Below are positions 57,048 through 64,000 of a DNA stretch of 64,000 nt, piece after piece. Origin of the DNA: DATDPM01 sp963841995. GTDB taxonomy: Bacteria; Pseudomonadota; Alphaproteobacteria; DATDPM01. The DNA is taken from positions 76,736 through 140,735 of the forward strand of contig CAWJEX010000012.1 in NCBI GenBank assembly GCA_963841995.1. The letters run 5' to 3'. The notes under the pieces are model-generated. The model ran no database searches, had not been told where the DNA came from, and saw only the letters and a program-made list of their open reading frames with translations. The first letter of the stretch is position 1. Every line of letters begins with the position of its first letter. Both the position numbers and the translations under genes were made by a program.

Positions 57048-58981
57048 GCCGACAATTCCTCGAGAACGCGATCACGGAGCGAGAGGGCCGAATGCGACAG
57101 GTGATCGGTCGCGGTTTCGAGCGCCCGCGCGATTTCAAGGCCGAGAACCAGGGGCCTCGCATCGCTGCGCGCCCCGGCCATGAGCGCCGCGAAAATATCG
57201 CGCTCGGCGGCGTCGGCACTCCGCTCCGCATTCACCACCGCATCGATCGCTTGAAGTGAGGCGACCGCATCGGCGCGCTGGCCCTCCGGAAGCCGGGAGG
57301 CGGCCTCGACGGCGCGAATAAGATCGCCGACGCTGTCGGTCACGATCTCGGAGAGCTGGGCCAGCGGCGCCACCGCGAGCACCGAAGCATCCGCTTCCGG
57401 CACGAGGCTGAGAAGAAAAGCACAATCCTCCAATTCATCGGTCGTTTTTTCGACCTCATCGATCACCGGTCGCAACATGCCGGCTTCGCGGACACGGGCC
57501 GCGGTTTCGCGCGCGGAAACGGTCAGACGATCGCCTTTCTCTTCGATCAGCTTGGCCCGGTAGGCGAGGGCACGCCTTTCGGATCGCGTGACCGAGCCAG
57601 GCGCGGAGAGAACATTAGAAATCGCCGCAGCGAGAGTCCGCGTTAGTCCGAGATGACGAACGAGCACCGTGAGGACGGAACTCTCGGCGGTCTCGAACTG
57701 CCGCGAGAGGTCGGCCTGGATTTCGTCGCGAATGAGCCGTGCGGTCCGTCCCGCGGAGAGTCCCTGGCTGGCGTCGCGCAGGACGCGCCGCAGAAATTCC
57801 ACGCAGTCGGAAGCACCCAGGGCTTGGTCGAGCCGTACGCCATAGGGGATGCGCCCGGCCGCGGCACGATGGACGGCTTCGAAAATCAAATCCGCGCCGC
57901 CGAGATCGAGAAAAGCTCGGTGTCCGAAATCGTGTCCGGCCGCCCAGCTCAGCAAACCGATCGCGGCGTTCTTGCCGACGAATGTCTGGAGCGCCTTGCG
58001 CGCCTTGTTCCAGTCGATCAAAAAGACGATTCGCGACCCAAGAAACTCCAGAAAGCGTTCGACCGCGCCGTCGTCATCGGAAGCGTATCGGCCGGTCAAG
58101 AGATAGAAGACATCCTCGCCAAGTCCATTTGCATTCTGCTCGGCAAGAGGGCTCCACGCGACGCCTTGGCCGTCGAAGAGAGAAATGAAAAATTTGGCTC
58201 GCGGCCGATGGATGTCGGTGTAGATGACGGTCACGGCCTTATCCTCGACATGGACGACCAACACATGTGCATCCGTCGTCCCAATGTCGTTTTGGATCGT
58301 AAGGCGCCCATTCGCACGAACGGCCGTCGTGCCGAGCCCGGGATGGCCGAAGGCCAGCGGTGCCGTGCGATTGAGACCCCGCATGAATGCTTTCACCCGA
58401 GCGCGATCGCGTTCATCGAGACGATGCACGCGCGCTCCATCGAGGGTTTCGAGCGCGGTATCCGCGGCCAGACGGTTGAGCGCCTTATGAAGATCCATGA
58501 CCAGAACGTGAACGCTGTCCCGGCCGGTACGACTGGCCGATGCCAGGTTATCGATGTCACCCAAATCGAGTTGATCGCCCTCAGCCGCGGGGAGGGATTT
58601 TGTCAGTGCCTCAGTCCTAACGACGAAAGATTGGCCGGCTTCATTGTCGGCGAGCTGGAGGGGGGCGAGCATAGCCGAGAGGTCGGCGATCATGCCGGCG
58701 ACCAACTCGCTGGCACCCGGCATGAACAAACGCGTTGGGCTGAGCGCGCGGGCACCAGCGACGAACGAGTCGAGGCTCGGCGTATCGAGACCCGCGGCTT
58801 GCCGCTCGGCGCGAAACGATCGGGGCTCGCCATTCGGCGTTCGAGCATGTGACGCGGCTTCTTGAAGAAGACTCAAGCGGAGCTTGATGCGGTCATTGGC
58901 AGCAAGCGCGTCGCCAATGAGCGCCGGCAGCAGAACCGCTTTCTCCCCTAGGCGTTCAACTACTTTGGTTTTCGTTGTCAT
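57044..58981 (-). CDS. Large protein of unknown function, partner of the PPDK-like protein
   Basis: A 645-residue protein that I do not recognise. It is soluble, with no signal peptide. The N-terminal 200 residues are helical; the middle (about 200-400) has mixed strands with FGHPGLGTTAVRANGRLTIQ, TDAHVLVVHVEDKAVTVIYT and LSWAAGHDFGHRAFLDLGGA. The C-terminal 200 residues are heptad-rich helices (RPVIDEVEKTTDELEDCAFL, DHLSHSALSLRDRVLEELSA) that recall PhoU/DUF47 bundles. Its stop overlaps the PPDK-like start (ATGA), implying a fixed stoichiometry or complex. A FixK-like box lies about 70 bp upstream. Confidence 0.7.
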   Translation of the reverse strand: MTTKTKVVERLGEKAVLLPALIGDALAANDRIKLRLSLLQEAASHARTPNGEPRSFRAERQAAGLDTPSLDSFVAGARALSPTRLFMPGASELVAGMIADLSAMLAPLQLADNEAGQSFVVRTEALTKSLPAAEGDQLDLGDIDNLASASRTGRDSVHVLVMDLHKALNRLAADTALETLDGARVHRLDERDRARVKAFMRGLNRTAPLAFGHPGLGTTAVRANGRLTIQNDIGTTDAHVLVVHVEDKAVTVIYTDIHRPRAKFFISLFDGQGVAWSPLAEQNANGLGEDVFYLLTGRYASDDDGAVERFLEFLGSRIVFLIDWNKARKALQTFVGKNAAIGLLSWAAGHDFGHRAFLDLGGADLIFEAVHRAAAGRIPYGVRLDQALGASDCVEFLRRVLRDASQGLSAGRTARLIRDEIQADLSRQFETAESSVLTVLVRHLGLTRTLAAAISNVLSAPGSVTRSERRALAYRAKLIEEKGDRLTVSARETAARVREAGMLRPVIDEVEKTTDELEDCAFLLSLVPEADASVLAVAPLAQLSEIVTDSVGDLIRAVEAASRLPEGQRADAVASLQAIDAVVNAERSADAAERDIFAALMAGARSDARPLVLGLEIARALETATDHLSHSALSLRDRVLEELSA

Positions 58982-59049
58982 ATCGAACCTCGCCGACCTG
59001 CCGGCCCGCGGCAGGTGACTTATTAGGGCGAGAAATCGCGGGATGTGCC

Positions 59050-59063
59050 TTGCGCTAGATCAT
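59050..59063 (-). promoter_or_regulatory. FixK/FNR-like box of the PPDK-like operon
   Basis: Read toward the operon, ATGATCTAGCGCAA differs by one base from the FixK-type pattern TTGATnnnGCGCAA used in alphaproteobacteria. A TAATAA -10 candidate starts 25 bp further on, placing the box centre near -42 to -44, the class II position. The box is 69 bp before the 645-residue gene. Sequence fit is moderate. Confidence 0.45.
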
Positions 59064-59510
59064 TCATAGAAGTGTCACAATCGTCCGGCCTTAGCAGTGA
59101 TATTCAACGGCACGGCCCTGTTGCCGCTAAGCCAACTGACCTGGATATGGAGGCGGGTGGAAATTGATCCGAGGCGGACTTTTTAACCCGTACGTTCAGC
59201 GGCAGACCGCTCGTTATTGCGTAGCGAATCTATAACGATCGCCCCATATTTTTAGGACGCGGCTTCGGTTTCCCGACAGCCCCCGCCCCTGATTCGGCCG
59301 CGACGTGTAATAATGCCTCGCGCGGCTGAATTAACCACCCGAGGATATATCCCCATATAGTCCCTTGTAATATTGCCCGAGACGTCCTAAGTATATGTTG
59401 CGACGGCGTCTCGTCAGATGAAGCGCACTGTTCACAAATCCGAACTCGCTTAAGTGCGCGCCAGGACGAGACAGTCAAGTTTTCGAGCTGATGATTGCGC
59501 CTCTTCGCAC

Positions 59511-59532
59511 CGCTTAAGCAAGTGCTTAAGCG
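59511..59532. promoter_or_regulatory. Perfect inverted repeat in the cold-shock gene leader
   Basis: CGCTTAAGCA-AG-TGCTTAAGCG is a 10-bp perfect inverted repeat with a 2-bp spacer, 28 bp before the csp start codon. Each arm is itself built on the palindrome GCTTAAGC. It could be an operator or an mRNA hairpin; a related CGCTTAAG occurs about 65 bp upstream (59447-59454). Confidence 0.5.
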
Positions 59533-59560
59533 TAACCCTGATGCATAAGGATGCAATCAT

Positions 59561-59764
59561 ATGGCTATCGGAACAGTGAAATTCTTCAATTCGACCAAGG
59601 GCTTTGGATTTATCTCGCCGGATGGCGGCGCTAAGGACGTTTTCGTCCACGCGACGGCCGTTGAAGCGGCGGGTATGAGTGGCCTGCAAGAGGGCGAGCG
59701 CGTCCAGTTCGACGTTCAGCCGGACGAGCGTGGCCCGAAGGCCGTCAATCTTAAGTCGGCTTAG
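59561..59764 (+). CDS. cspA: Cold-shock domain protein (CspA family)
   Basis: A 67-residue cold-shock protein: GTVKFFNSTKGFGFISPDGG with RNP1 KGFGFI, RNP2 DVFVHA, and the end ERGPKAVNLKS. It binds single-stranded nucleic acid and melts mRNA structure. AAGGATG-like purines just before ATG form the ribosome site. A strong terminator follows. The exact paralogue cannot be told; alphaproteobacteria have several. Confidence 0.95.
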   Translation: MAIGTVKFFNSTKGFGFISPDGGAKDVFVHATAVEAAGMSGLQEGERVQFDVQPDERGPKAVNLKSA

Positions 59765-59776
59765 TCGGTAACGGAA

Positions 59777-59814
59777 GCGGGGCGGCGAGGCCATGGCCTC
59801 GCCGTCCGCTTTTT
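59777..59814 (+). terminator. Rho-independent terminator of the cold-shock gene
   Basis: The perfect 20-bp palindrome GGCGAGGCCATGGCCTCGCC (59784-59803), with flanking GCGG/CCGC extending the stem, is followed by T5. It lies 13 bp after the csp stop codon. Confidence 0.85.
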
Positions 59815-59884
59815 CAGCGGCCAGCTTTTTCAGCGGCCAGCTTTTTCAGCGGCCAGCTTTTTCAGCGGCCAGCTTTTTCAGCGG
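59809..59884. repeat. 16-bp tandem repeat following the terminator
   Basis: The unit CTTTTTCAGCGGCCAG occurs four times in full plus a 12-bp partial, without mismatch. The first unit contains the T-tract of the terminator, so the array multiplies the T5 tract; each unit can also form a short CCGCT...AGCGG hairpin. It ends 28 bp before the next small gene. Confidence 0.92.
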
Positions 59885-59911
59885 AAGGTAAGAGCACCCT
59901 TGAAGGACCAA

Positions 59912-60154
59912 ATGACCAAGGCACAAAGACTCGGCGGTGCCAGCTTTCGGGAAACCAAGGCGGCGGCGCTGGATACCCTCGTCAAGCGGGAGCAAGAGAG
60001 CAAGCGCGCCTTGCTGGAGTCGAAGATGACACGCCTCAAGGCGTTGCGGTTGGCGAGAGACGCGGCTGCGCTTATCGACATTGCGCCGAAAGCCCCGAAA
60101 TCTCCCAAAGCCCCGAAAGCCCCGAAAGCCAAAAGCGCGGCGCCGAAAGAGTAA
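59912..60154 (+). CDS. Small basic protein with Ala/Pro/Lys-rich tail
   Basis: 80 residues from ATG 59912 (MTKAQRLGGASFRETKAAAL); a TTG four codons earlier is possible. The first 55 residues form a charged helix (LVKREQESKRALLESKMTRL) and the rest is a P-K-A-P-K repeat tail (IAPKAPKSPKAPKAPKAKSA). The tail DNA is itself repetitive (GCCCCGAAA). Such tails occur in nucleic-acid-binding and histone-H1-like proteins; no family is recognised. The gap 60155-60327 shows no gene. Confidence 0.55.
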   Translation: MTKAQRLGGASFRETKAAALDTLVKREQESKRALLESKMTRLKALRLARDAAALIDIAPKAPKSPKAPKAPKAKSAAPKE

Positions 60155-60327
60155 GAGTAAACGTCCCGGTAATTTTCCAATCCGTCATGTGTCTCGAATA
60201 GGGCGCGCCACCGCGGTAAAATTTCGACGGGTGCTGTTGAGTGATAATGCCGCGTCGGCTTATGCCGCGAGCATCTCTACCGGTCCCCACCAAATAACCC
60301 ACGCACAGCTCGTTTAGGACGTCCGAA

Positions 60328-61344
60328 ATGCCTGATTCCGCGGATCTGAGATCCGCCGTTAAGCCCTACGAGCAACCGATCGTAGCGGCGAGCTTGTTCC
60401 AACTTCTGAGTTCCATCGGAATGTTCGTTGGCGCCTGCGCGCTGATGTACTGGTCGTTGCAGTTCTCCTATCTCCTGACGCTCTTGCTGGCCGTGCCGAC
60501 GGGCGCCTTGCTGGTGCGGATCTTCATCATCCAACACGATTGCGGCCACGGCTCGTTCTTCGGGCCGCGCTGGGCGAACGATCTGACCGGTTCGTTGTGC
60601 AGCGTGTTGACGCTGACGCCTTACGCAAATTGGCGGCGGCAACACGCCCAGCATCATGCCAACTGGAACAATCTCGACAGGCGAGACTCGGGCAGCGACA
60701 TTTATTCCGCTTGCCTGACCGTCAGCGAATATAAAGCGCTAACCCGCCGGCAGCGTTTTCTCTATCGGCTGCCGCGCCACCCGATCGTTGCCCATATCGT
60801 GCTGCCGCCCCTTGTGTTTCTGATCCTCTATCGCATTCCTTTCGATACGCCGGCAAACTGGCCCAAGGAACGGCGGGCCGTATACTGGCTGAATGGCGCG
60901 CTCGTGGCGGTGATCGTTGCGCTCGGCATGACGGTCGGATTCGTGCCCGTTGTCCTCGTTCAGCTTCCGGTGATGCTGGTAAGTTCGATCATCGGCGTGT
61001 GGCTGTTCGCCGTTCAGCATCGGTTCGACGACTCGCGATGGACGCGACAACCGCAATGGAGCTTTATCGGCGCCTCGCTGGAAGGCTCGTCGTTCCTGAA
61101 ATTGCCGAAGATCCTGCAATGGTTTACCGGGAACATCGGCTTTCACAACGTCCATCATTTCGCGCCGCGCGTGCCGAATTACCGCCTGGAGCGTTGTTAC
61201 CAAAGCGTCCACGGCCTGCAGGAAAAATCGCCGCTCACCTTGCGATCGGCATTTGCCGCAATCCGGTTGGCTCTATGGGATGAAGGCCGGCAACGCCTCG
61301 TGCGGTTCAAGGATGTCTCGCCAGCGGCCGCGCCGGCCGCTTAA
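60328..61344 (+). CDS. Membrane fatty-acid desaturase
   Basis: 338 residues with four or so membrane helices and the three histidine boxes of acyl-lipid desaturases: HDCGHGSFF (near 71), HAQHHANWNN (near 107) and HNVHHFAPR (near 273). It inserts a double bond in acyl chains using di-iron and oxygen, giving more fluid membranes. Placement near a cold-shock gene fits a membrane-fluidity role, though co-regulation is not shown. The regiospecificity cannot be read; the pattern is of the DesA/delta-12 type. Confidence 0.88.
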   Translation: MPDSADLRSAVKPYEQPIVAASLFQLLSSIGMFVGACALMYWSLQFSYLLTLLLAVPTGALLVRIFIIQHDCGHGSFFGPRWANDLTGSLCSVLTLTPYANWRRQHAQHHANWNNLDRRDSGSDIYSACLTVSEYKALTRRQRFLYRLPRHPIVAHIVLPPLVFLILYRIPFDTPANWPKERRAVYWLNGALVAVIVALGMTVGFVPVVLVQLPVMLVSSIIGVWLFAVQHRFDDSRWTRQPQWSFIGASLEGSSFLKLPKILQWFTGNIGFHNVHHFAPRVPNYRLERCYQSVHGLQEKSPLTLRSAFAAIRLALWDEGRQRLVRFKDVSPAAAPAA

Positions 61345-61359
61345 TCGGTTGGAGATGGC

Positions 61360-63459
61360 TCAAAGCGACAGCGGCTTGGGCATCAGCCCGGCTTCCCGCG
61401 GCTCGTAAGGCGTCTCCGAAAGCGGCGGGTGGCGGCGTCCGGTCCGCACGCAGTAACAGACGCGCACCGTGTCGATCACCATGATCCAGGTGACGGCGAG
61501 GAAGAAGATGGTGAGGGCCGCGTCGATCCGGTCGTTGAAGATGAGTTGCGGCGCGGTCTTGGTCAGAGATTCGGGCAAGGTTCCGGCGGCGAGCCTGGTC
61601 GCCAGATCGTTGGCATGGGCGATGAAGCCGATCCGCAATTCCGGGCTGATCAGCTTTTCCCAAGCCGCCCACGTGGTCATGATGACGAGCCACGCCAAGG
61701 GTCCGGCAGTAACAAGCGCGAATTTCTCCCGGCCGCATTTGACGATGACGGTGGTTGCGACACACAGCGCGATCGCCGACAGCATCTGATTCGAAATCCC
61801 GAACAGCGGCCACAGGCTGTTGATGCCGCCCAGGGGATCGATGGTTCCGACATAGAGGAAATATCCCCAGGCGCCGACCACCAATCCGGAGGTTAGAATA
61901 ACGCCGGGATACCAGCTGGTCCGTCCCAGCTTCGGCACGATATTGCCGAGCAAATCCTGAAGCATGAAGCGCCCGACCCGGGTTCCGGCATCGAGCGTCG
62001 TCAAAATGAACAACGCCTCGAACATGATCGCAAAGTGATACCAAATGGCGATCAAGGTATCGCTGGTCATTCCGGCGAAGAAACTCGCCATGCCGATGGC
62101 GAGCGAGGGCGCGCCGCCGGTGCGGGCAAACAGAGTCATCTCGCCGACCCGCTGGGCAAGCTCGGTCATCTGATCGACGCTGACCGGGAATCCCCAGCTC
62201 GAAATCATGGCCACCGCCTGGGCCGGATCGGCGCCGACCACGCCGGCCGGGCTGTTGATTGCAAAAAAGACGCCGGGATCGAGCACCGTGGCCGAAACCA
62301 TGGCCATGATGCCGACGAAGGATTCCATCATCATCGCCCCATAGCCGATGAATCGCGCATCGCGCTCGTTCGACAGGAGTTTCGGCGTCGTGCCCGAGGC
62401 AATGAGCGCGTGGAATCCCGAAATCGCGCCGCAGGCAATGGTGATGAACACGAACGGAAAGAGCTTCCCGCCGAAGATCGGACCTGTGCCGTCGATGAAT
62501 CGGGTGAAGGCCGGCATTTTGATTTCGGGCCGGAGCACGACGATGGCGATCGCCAGCAACAGAATCGTGCCGAGCTTCATGAAGGTGGAAAGATAATCGC
62601 GGGGCGCCAGCAGCAGCCAGACCGGCAAGACCGCCGCGGCGAAGCCATAGCCGATCACCCATAAGGCCAGCGTCGGCCCATCGTGATCGAAGAAGCCGCG
62701 CAACACGGGGTCCTGATCGACAAATCCCCCGCCCGCAACCGCCAGGAGCAGCAGGGCGATGCCGATCAGTGACGCTTCGAGCACGCGGCCCGGCCGCGCG
62801 TCGCGCATGTAAAGCCCGACCAGCATGGCGATCGGCACGGTGGCGACGACGGTCGAGGTCGCCCAGGGGCTGTGCTTCATCGCATTCACCACGACAAGCC
62901 CGAGGACGGCAATGAGGATGATCATGATGGTCAGCACGCCGATGAGGGCGGAAAAGCCGCCAATCGGACCCAATTCGTCGCGCGCCATCTGGCCGAGCGA
63001 ACGCCCGTTCCGCCGCATCGAAAACAGCAAAATCACGAAATCCTGCACGCAGCCACCGAGCACGGCGCCCACCAATATCCACAACGTTCCCGGCAGATAG
63101 CCGAATTGCGCGGCCAGCGTCGGGCCGATAAGCGGGCCGGGCCCGGCAATCGCCGCGAAATGATGGCCGAACACGACCCAGCGGTTGGTTGGTACGAAAT
63201 CGCGGCCGTCATTGAATCGCTCGGCGGGAGTCTTGCGATTGCTATCGAGGGCGAGAATCCGGGCCGCGACGAAGGCGCTGTAGAAGCGGTAGCCCAGCGC
63301 ATAGACGCAGACGGCGGCGACCACGAACCACGCGCTGTTGATGCTTTCGCCGCGATGGAGCGCAATGGCGCCAACCGCCGCGGCGCCGAGAATCGCAACG
63401 GCACCCCAAATGGCGATTCTTAGAAGTCCGCCGCTATGGCGCGTATTTGCCGCCGCCAT
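61360..63459 (-). CDS. cstA: CstA-family carbon starvation/pyruvate transporter
   Basis: A 699-residue protein with about sixteen membrane helices. CstA blocks are visible: FGHHFAAIAGPGPLIGPTLA, LGGCVQDFVILLFSMRRNGR, TACGAISGFHALIASGTTPK-like (ACGAISGFHALIASGTTPKL) and MMMESFVGIMAM. CstA and its relatives take up pyruvate or peptides, often under carbon limitation. It forms a pair with the YbdD-type gene located 9 bp upstream. Confidence 0.95.
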   Translation of the reverse strand: MAAANTRHSGGLLRIAIWGAVAILGAAAVGAIALHRGESINSAWFVVAAVCVYALGYRFYSAFVAARILALDSNRKTPAERFNDGRDFVPTNRWVVFGHHFAAIAGPGPLIGPTLAAQFGYLPGTLWILVGAVLGGCVQDFVILLFSMRRNGRSLGQMARDELGPIGGFSALIGVLTIMIILIAVLGLVVVNAMKHSPWATSTVVATVPIAMLVGLYMRDARPGRVLEASLIGIALLLLAVAGGGFVDQDPVLRGFFDHDGPTLALWVIGYGFAAAVLPVWLLLAPRDYLSTFMKLGTILLLAIAIVVLRPEIKMPAFTRFIDGTGPIFGGKLFPFVFITIACGAISGFHALIASGTTPKLLSNERDARFIGYGAMMMESFVGIMAMVSATVLDPGVFFAINSPAGVVGADPAQAVAMISSWGFPVSVDQMTELAQRVGEMTLFARTGGAPSLAIGMASFFAGMTSDTLIAIWYHFAIMFEALFILTTLDAGTRVGRFMLQDLLGNIVPKLGRTSWYPGVILTSGLVVGAWGYFLYVGTIDPLGGINSLWPLFGISNQMLSAIALCVATTVIVKCGREKFALVTAGPLAWLVIMTTWAAWEKLISPELRIGFIAHANDLATRLAAGTLPESLTKTAPQLIFNDRIDAALTIFFLAVTWIMVIDTVRVCYCVRTGRRHPPLSETPYEPREAGLMPKPLSL

Positions 63460-63468
63460 CGGTTTCGA

Positions 63469-63702
63469 TCAGCAACAGCGGCGAACGCCGTTCCACCGCT
63501 CGTTCTCCCGCCGGCGGAAGAATTCGCGGCGGCCGAGCGGCCGTTCGTTTGTTCCGTCTTCGATCGGGCGGTGGCGCTGCCAGTGTTCGAGATAACGCTC
63601 GTAAGCGTCGTCGCCAGTGACTGCGCGAAGCCAACGAGCGATCGCGCGAAGCCGGCGAAACAATGCTATCGGCCAGCGCACCGACAATTCTAATGCCGTC
63701 AT
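63469..63702 (-). CDS. YbdD/YjiX-family small protein
   Basis: A 77-residue protein of the YbdD/YjiX (DUF466) family: a core around VTGDDAYERYLEHWQRHRP, then LGRREFFRRRENERWNG. Members are nearly always encoded directly next to cstA or btsT and are thought to assist the transporter. Here it ends 9 bp before cstA on the same strand, matching that arrangement. Confidence 0.88.
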   Translation of the reverse strand: MTALELSVRWPIALFRRLRAIARWLRAVTGDDAYERYLEHWQRHRPIEDGTNERPLGRREFFRRRENERWNGVRRCC

Positions 63703-63777
63703 GCACGCCCCCTGAATGAGCGGTTACCCCGTTTTGCAAAGGTGTTCAAGGGTTGCATGAATATCGGCTGAAAGGCC

Positions 63778-64000
63778 TTAGTCGGGCACAAGCTGCCAGC
63801 CGTCGGGCCCCAAGGCTTCGATCGGCCGGAAGCGATCCTTGTAGGCCATCTTGGAGCTTTGGGCGATCCAATAGCCGAGATAAACGAAGGCGGCGCCGCG
63901 ATTCCGGGCCCGTTCGATCAGGCGCAAAATCATGAAGTTGCCCAAGCCGCGCCGGGCTTGTTTGGGCTCGCAGAAGCTGTAAACGGCCGAAAGGCCATCC
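63778..64000 (-). CDS. bpt: Aspartate/glutamate leucyl(arginyl)transferase, C-terminal part (cut by window edge)
   Basis: The last 73 or so codons of a minus-strand gene enter from the right edge: DGLSAVYSFCEPKQARRGLG, then MILRLIERARNRGAAFVYLG, YWIAQSSKMAYKDRFRPIEA and a final LGPDGWQLVPD before the TAA. This is the C-terminal GNAT-like part of the Ate/Bpt family, which adds Leu or Arg to N-terminal acidic residues for the N-end rule degradation pathway. Whether it is Bpt- or Ate-type needs the missing N-terminus. Confidence 0.85.
   Translation of the reverse strand, partial: DGLSAVYSFCEPKQARRGLGNFMILRLIERARNRGAAFVYLGYWIAQSSKMAYKDRFRPIEALGPDGWQLVPD

Larger units (their letters stand above)
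58982..59560. other. Regulatory stretch between the PPDK-like operon and the cold-shock gene
   Basis: No convincing gene in 579 bp. It holds a FixK-like box (59050-59063) on the PPDK side and a perfect inverted repeat (59511-59532) on the cold-shock side. A 108-codon minus-strand frame at 59230-59556 has no recognisable protein features and is not called. Confidence 0.5.

Noticed and set aside
59230..59556. 108-codon minus-strand frame upstream of csp
   Set aside because: No domain, ribosome site or neighbour supports it, and it covers the csp leader hairpin.

Overview
The window is chromosomal DNA from an alphaproteobacterium with roughly 60% GC. The core-gene order slt, dapA, smpB, then folK, rpoZ, rsh, pdxJ, acpS, lepB, rnc, era, recO, parC is typical of the class; the pdxJ-acpS-lepB order recalls Rhodospirillales-like genomes, but the order cannot be fixed from sequence alone. 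No rRNA, tRNA, prophage, intact insertion sequence or CRISPR array is visible.

Layout. 0-9.6 kb: the end of an MFS transporter, an UppP-like phosphatase, a CBS-containing histidine kinase, a secreted unknown, an MlaC-like lipid carrier, and a TetR - Aas (LplT/PlsC/acyl-ACP synthetase fusion) - hydrolase operon with a TetR-type palindrome. 9.6-23.6 kb (all minus strand): a potassium island with kdpFABCDE, several 27-50-residue single-helix membrane proteins, a SecD/SecF pair, a DapA-like protein lacking the catalytic tyrosine, two small WSV-domain proteins, and three related leader sequences that each carry a KdpE-box-like direct repeat. The kdp genes themselves also have a perfect FNR/FixK-type box placed for class II activation. 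23.6-24.3 kb: a 13-bp tandem repeat. 24.3-29.8 kb: a Kef-type K+/H+ antiporter, an unknown, cytochrome c, a ferritin-like lipoprotein, a sigma/anti-sigma pair and a glutathione S-transferase. 29.8-35.5 kb: a heavy-metal RND efflux operon. 35.8-53.7 kb: CmoA, a membrane methyltransferase, a hydrolase and the core-gene block.

53.7-60.2 kb is a low-oxygen/stress accessory region: a Crp/Fnr-family regulator and a phasin-like gene between two copies of the parC 3' end, a MITE-like inverted-repeat element, a two-gene operon of a short PPDK-like protein (no C-terminal TIM barrel) with a 645-residue partner of unknown function, a cold-shock protein and a small basic protein. FNR/FixK-type boxes precede both the phasin gene and the PPDK-like operon. 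60.3-64 kb: a fatty-acid desaturase, CstA with its YbdD-type partner, and the 3' end of a protein arginyl/leucyl-transferase gene on the right edge.

At least nine genes, including rnc and slt, are broken by a net insertion of one base (two in secF), nearly always in a short homopolymer. The uniform sign and the involvement of housekeeping genes point to sequencing or assembly error rather than real decay; these genes are annotated over their full reconstructed spans.
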